NCBI GenBank assembly: GCA_964370005.1
Contig: CAYJGR010000029.1
Location: forward strand, 1 to 25,081
Source of the DNA: Heteroruminococcus sp964370005
Lineage (GTDB): Bacteria; Bacillota; Clostridia; Oscillospirales; Ruminococcaceae
Length of the DNA stretch: 25,081 bases
Direction: 5' to 3'
Position 1 is the first letter of the stretch, and each line of letters opens with the position of its first letter. The position numbers were made by a program, and so were the translations under genes. A model generated the notes under the pieces. The model was not told the origin of the DNA and ran no database searches. It worked only from the letters and a program-made list of their open reading frames with translations. Positions 22,563 through 25,081 of the stretch are shown piece by piece.

Positions 22563-22824
22563 TTTGCACCATCTCCTTTTCCATTCGGTCATAGACCTCC
22601 TCGGGGATAGCACAGGTCAGCACACGCTCTATGGCACGGGATTTTCTCGCTTTTTGTAGGCAGGTGAGCTGTTTGCACACATATGCACCGCGACCCGAAC
22701 GCTTACCGCCGGTATCAAGTACCACCTCGCCCTCGGGGGTTCGCACCACCCGCACCAAATCCCGCTTTGGTAGATGTTCTTTACATCCTGTGCACATCCT
22801 CACGGGAATTTTCTTGTTCTGCAT
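22555..22824 (-). CDS. ylxR: YlxR (RnpM-like) RNA-binding protein
   Basis: A short basic protein of 89 residues found in nusA-infB operons of Gram-positive bacteria. YlxR has been linked to RNA binding and in B. subtilis to modulation of RNase P. The family motif is visible: RMCTGCKEHLPKRDLVRVVR, then a short beta segment and GKRSGRGAYVCKQLTC. AGGAGG lies six bases before the ATG. It begins 36 bases after nusA and overlaps ylxQ. Confidence 0.93.
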   Translation of the reverse strand: MQNKKIPVRMCTGCKEHLPKRDLVRVVRTPEGEVVLDTGGKRSGRGAYVCKQLTCLQKARKSRAIERVLTCAIPEEVYDRMEKEMVQSE

Positions 22825-22860
22825 GTACTTCCTCCTAAATGATCTTTATCTGCAAACGCC

Positions 22861-23955
22861 TCAGTCCTCAGATTCCTCGATCGTGGCCTCGACTTGCGAC
22901 TGTTCATCTTCGCCGAAAAATCCACTCTCGGGTCGAATATCAATCTTAAACCCTGTCAGGCGGGCAGCCAGACGAGCATTTTGACCTCGGTTGCCTATAG
23001 CCAATGACAATTGATGGTCGGGCACGGTCACCCTGCAGCTTTGGGGGGCCTCATCGGTTTGTTCGACCGATATAACCGCAGCGGGAGACAAGGCCGCCGC
23101 AATGTACTCGGTGGGATCTTCGCTGTACTTTATGACGTCGATTTTCTCGCCGCCCAGTTCATCCACAATCGAGGACACTCTCGCGCCCTTGGGGCCTATA
23201 CAGGCGCCCACGGCATCTACATCTTCCTCACGGCTGTATACCGCAAGTTTTGTACGACTTCCGGCCTCTCGAGCGATACCCTTTATCTCGACAATGCCGT
23301 CGTAAATCTCGGGCACATTCATCTCAAACAAACGCTTAACAAGTCCCGCATGGGTTCTGGAAATCATTAGGCGGGGGCCTTTCTCGGCGTTCATCACATC
23401 GACGACATACACCTTTATGCGCATACCGTCTCGCAGTTCCTCGCCCTGCACCTGCTCACCACGAGGTAGTACCGCCTCGGATGAACCGATCTCAAGAGTA
23501 GCCGTACCCTTTACGCTGTCATAGCGAAGTACCGTTGCGGTGACAATGTCATGCTGGCGGGACTGGAACTCGGCCAGTAGCTGACCTTTTTCGGCCTCAC
23601 GTATACCTTGACGTATAACATGCTTTGCCGACTGTGCCGCAATGCGTCCAAATTCTTTTGTCTCAAGCGGTATTTCGACAATATCCCCAAGGCCTGCATT
23701 TTTGCTGTACTTTTTGGCATCATCGGGGGTGATTTCAGCCATGGGGTCTTCAATCTCCTCGCATACCACCTTGCGCACAGCAACATAAAAGGTTTTGTTA
23801 TCGGGATCGATATCGACGATGTTATCCTCACTGCCCAAGTCTCGCTTTACTGCAATCACGATGGCGTTGCGGATTTTTTCGAGCAGATATTGCGCCGGTA
23901 TTCCCTTTTCCTTTTCAAGCATTGTCAGTGCCTCAAAAAACTCTTGATTGATCAT
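22861..23955 (-). CDS. nusA: Transcription termination/antitermination factor NusA
   Basis: Binds RNA polymerase and nascent RNA and affects pausing, intrinsic termination and antitermination. The 364-residue protein has the N-terminal polymerase-binding domain (1 to about 125), an S1 domain (about 135-200) and two KH domains (VGACIGPKGARVSSIVDELGGEKIDVI; LAIGNRGQNARLAARLTGFKIDI). It lacks the acidic repeats of E. coli NusA, as usual in Firmicutes. The ATG at 23955 shares a base with the rimP stop (TGATG), with GGAGG nine bases upstream; a GTG at 23958, one codon earlier, is equally possible. Confidence 0.96.
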   Translation of the reverse strand: MINQEFFEALTMLEKEKGIPAQYLLEKIRNAIVIAVKRDLGSEDNIVDIDPDNKTFYVAVRKVVCEEIEDPMAEITPDDAKKYSKNAGLGDIVEIPLETKEFGRIAAQSAKHVIRQGIREAEKGQLLAEFQSRQHDIVTATVLRYDSVKGTATLEIGSSEAVLPRGEQVQGEELRDGMRIKVYVVDVMNAEKGPRLMISRTHAGLVKRLFEMNVPEIYDGIVEIKGIAREAGSRTKLAVYSREEDVDAVGACIGPKGARVSSIVDELGGEKIDVIKYSEDPTEYIAAALSPAAVISVEQTDEAPQSCRVTVPDHQLSLAIGNRGQNARLAARLTGFKIDIRPESGFFGEDEQSQVEATIEESED

Positions 23956-24446
23956 CACTCATGTCCTCCGTTATCAAAATCGTCACACAGCCGTATCACA
24001 GCCGCCTCGGCTTTACTAAGCTGCATTTGTATATCTTCTTGTAGCATCATGGTTAGTGTATCACCCTGCACATCGCAAAGTTTGCCGTAAAATTCACGTT
24101 CACCCTCGACAGGGCGGATTAGTTTTACATATATCTCCTTGCCCAGTACCGCCTCGAAATGCCATGTGCGGGAAAGTTCCCGCTCAATACCCGGCGATGA
24201 AACCTCAAGGGTGTAACTTCCATCGACAGGGTCGGCCTTATCAAGAATTGCTTCGACCGCTCGGGAAAACTTTTCGCAGTCCTCTATGTTAACACCGCCC
24301 GCCTTGTCTATGAAGTAACGCAAAAACCACATGCTACCCTCTTTTTCATAGCGCACATCCCAAAGGCTTAGCCCCAACTCCTCCAGCAAAGGACGAGCCA
24401 ACTCCTCACACACCGAAGCGGTGCTCTGTTTCTTACCACCTGCCAT
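23955..24446 (-). CDS. rimP: Ribosome maturation factor RimP
   Basis: Needed for efficient maturation of the 30S subunit. The 163-residue protein shows the N-terminal alpha/beta domain (LARPLLEELGLSLWDVRYEK, WFLRYFIDKAGGVNIEDCEKFSRAVEAILD), the motif YTLEVSSPGIERELSR, and a C-terminal SH3-like domain (FYGKLCDVQGDTLTMML). GAGGAG lies six bases before the ATG. It is the first gene of the rimP-nusA-ylxR-ylxQ-infB series and overlaps nusA. Confidence 0.95.
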   Translation of the reverse strand: MAGGKKQSTASVCEELARPLLEELGLSLWDVRYEKEGSMWFLRYFIDKAGGVNIEDCEKFSRAVEAILDKADPVDGSYTLEVSSPGIERELSRTWHFEAVLGKEIYVKLIRPVEGEREFYGKLCDVQGDTLTMMLQEDIQMQLSKAEAAVIRLCDDFDNGGHE

Positions 24447-24513
24447 ACTTTACTCCTCTATCTAAAATTTGCGACACATCGTCGCCCAAATCCAAAAACA
24501 GCCCTTACATACA

Positions 24514-24543
24514 GGAAAGAGCGGGAAAACCTCCCACTCTTCC
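24514..24543 (-). promoter_or_regulatory. Leader hairpin upstream of rimP
   Basis: On the minus strand AAGAGTGGGA pairs with TCCCGCTCTT (ten pairs including one G-U, extended by GG/CC across a bulge). It lies within the first 50 bases of the transcript predicted from the promoter at 24566-24594. TGTATGTAAGGGCTGTTTTTGG follows, so the T-run is not adjacent. It could be an attenuator or a weak spoVT terminator. Confidence 0.45.
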
Positions 24544-24565
24544 TTTTACACCCTATTCCTGTTAC

Positions 24566-24594
24566 ATATTACCACATAACATAGCTTATTGCAA
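24566..24594 (-). promoter_or_regulatory. Promoter of the rimP-nusA-infB operon
   Basis: On the minus strand a -35-like TTGCAA (24594-24589) and a -10 TAATAT (24571-24566, preceded by GG) are separated by 17 bases. Start of transcription would be near 24559, giving a leader of about 113 bases. CTTATTGCAA, which contains the -35, recurs exactly at 24609-24618. Confidence 0.5.
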
Positions 24595-24631
24595 GCATTT
24601 TGACACAACTTATTGCAAATATTTGGCTATT

Positions 24632-25081
24632 TTATTCCTCCATTTGACGGCCGAGAAATGCCGCTGCGGTTTGGGCAAGTTTAATCTCAGTATCACCTGC
24701 CAACACGTTTTCTTCGCCCTGCATCATAACCACACTGCCACATACATCCCCCGCCGCCAATATCGGGTACTGCACCAATGCACAGTGATCAACACCCTCC
24801 ACAGGTTGTAACCTCGTGGTGTCCATCGAACGCACATAGTTTTGACGATTTTCCATATACTCCTCAAGTGAGGTGGACACCCGCCGTTCCATCATCTCTT
24901 TTTTGGACATGCCCGCCACCGCAATCACATGATCACGGTCACATATCACCACCGGAAAACTGCTGGTCTTGGTCAGTACATCGGCGTACTGTGTGGCAAA
25001 AGAACCCAGCTCCCCTATTGGGGAATATTTTTTGAATATAACTTCGCCGTCGTTATCGGTGTATATTTCAAGGGGGTCACC
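24632..25081 (-). CDS. spoVT: Stage V sporulation protein T (SpoVT), C-terminal part
   Basis: A forespore transcription regulator that tunes sigma-G-dependent genes. The visible 149 codons cover the end of the N-terminal AbrB-like domain (GDPLEIYTDNDGEVIFKKYS) and the complete C-terminal GAF domain (FATQYADVLTKTSSFPVVIC, VIAVAGMSKKE, AAGDVCGSVVMMQGE) to the ending TAAAFLGRQMEE. These segments are very close to B. subtilis SpoVT (178 residues), so about 30 N-terminal residues and the start lie beyond the window edge. A GTG at 24952 is inside the GAF domain and is not the start. The gene is upstream of rimP on the same strand, separated by 185 bases. Confidence 0.95.
   Translation of the reverse strand, partial: GDPLEIYTDNDGEVIFKKYSPIGELGSFATQYADVLTKTSSFPVVICDRDHVIAVAGMSKKEMMERRVSTSLEEYMENRQNYVRSMDTTRLQPVEGVDHCALVQYPILAAGDVCGSVVMMQGEENVLAGDTEIKLAQTAAAFLGRQMEE

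Noticed and set aside
1..25081. CRISPR arrays, tRNA or rRNA genes, prophage or transposase genes
   Set aside because: I looked for regular spaced repeats, cloverleaf-like sequences and transposase or phage motifs on both strands and saw none that I could support.

Overview
The window comes from the chromosome of a spore-forming, fermentative, strictly anaerobic member of the Clostridia. The sequence shows spoIIGA-sigE, the C-terminal part of spoVT, the Gram-positive order rimP-nusA-ylxR-ylxQ-infB-rbfA-nrnA-truB, and two different [FeFe] hydrogenases in one operon. Genus cannot be named from this alone. Intergenic DNA is AT-rich except for one GC-rich, hairpin-dense block.

Layout. Positions 1-1201 hold a small XRE-type regulator and a cysteine-rich protein, both on the minus strand and each followed by a hairpin terminator. 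Positions 1409-3036 (plus) are spoIIGA-sigE, the membrane protease and its pro-sigma-E substrate, behind a promoter that resembles Spo0A-activated spoIIG promoters. Positions 3094-4715 (minus) are an AI-2E family membrane protein followed by an Lrp/AsnC regulator, meeting sigE at a shared terminator. An ABC-F ATPase (minus, 4798-6699) and an RlmD-type rRNA methyltransferase (plus, 6845-8212) diverge from one intergenic region.

Positions 8367-13260 (minus) are the most distinctive part. The operon encodes a small, apparently frameshifted ORF, a thioredoxin-like [2Fe-2S] protein, a PAS-domain HydS-type sensory [FeFe] hydrogenase, a SpoIIE-type PP2C phosphatase and a group B-like [FeFe] hydrogenase. 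Its promoter is overlapped and followed by two 18-bp palindromes that closely match the operator of Rex, the NADH/NAD+ sensor. The suggested logic, which is inference, is that transcription follows the NADH/NAD+ ratio, and that the sensory hydrogenase and the phosphatase pass an H2 or redox signal to an unknown phosphoprotein.

Positions 13421-24594 (minus) are housekeeping genes. First in transcription order come rimP, nusA, ylxR, ylxQ, infB, rbfA, nrnA and truB (transcription, ribosome assembly, translation initiation, tRNA modification, nanoRNA turnover). A 330-bp palindrome-rich repeat follows, then uvrC, then an rsmD-coaD-coiled-coil unit with its own promoter and a closing terminator. 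spoVT runs off the right-hand edge.

All functional calls come from reading motifs and recalling family features; no database search was run.
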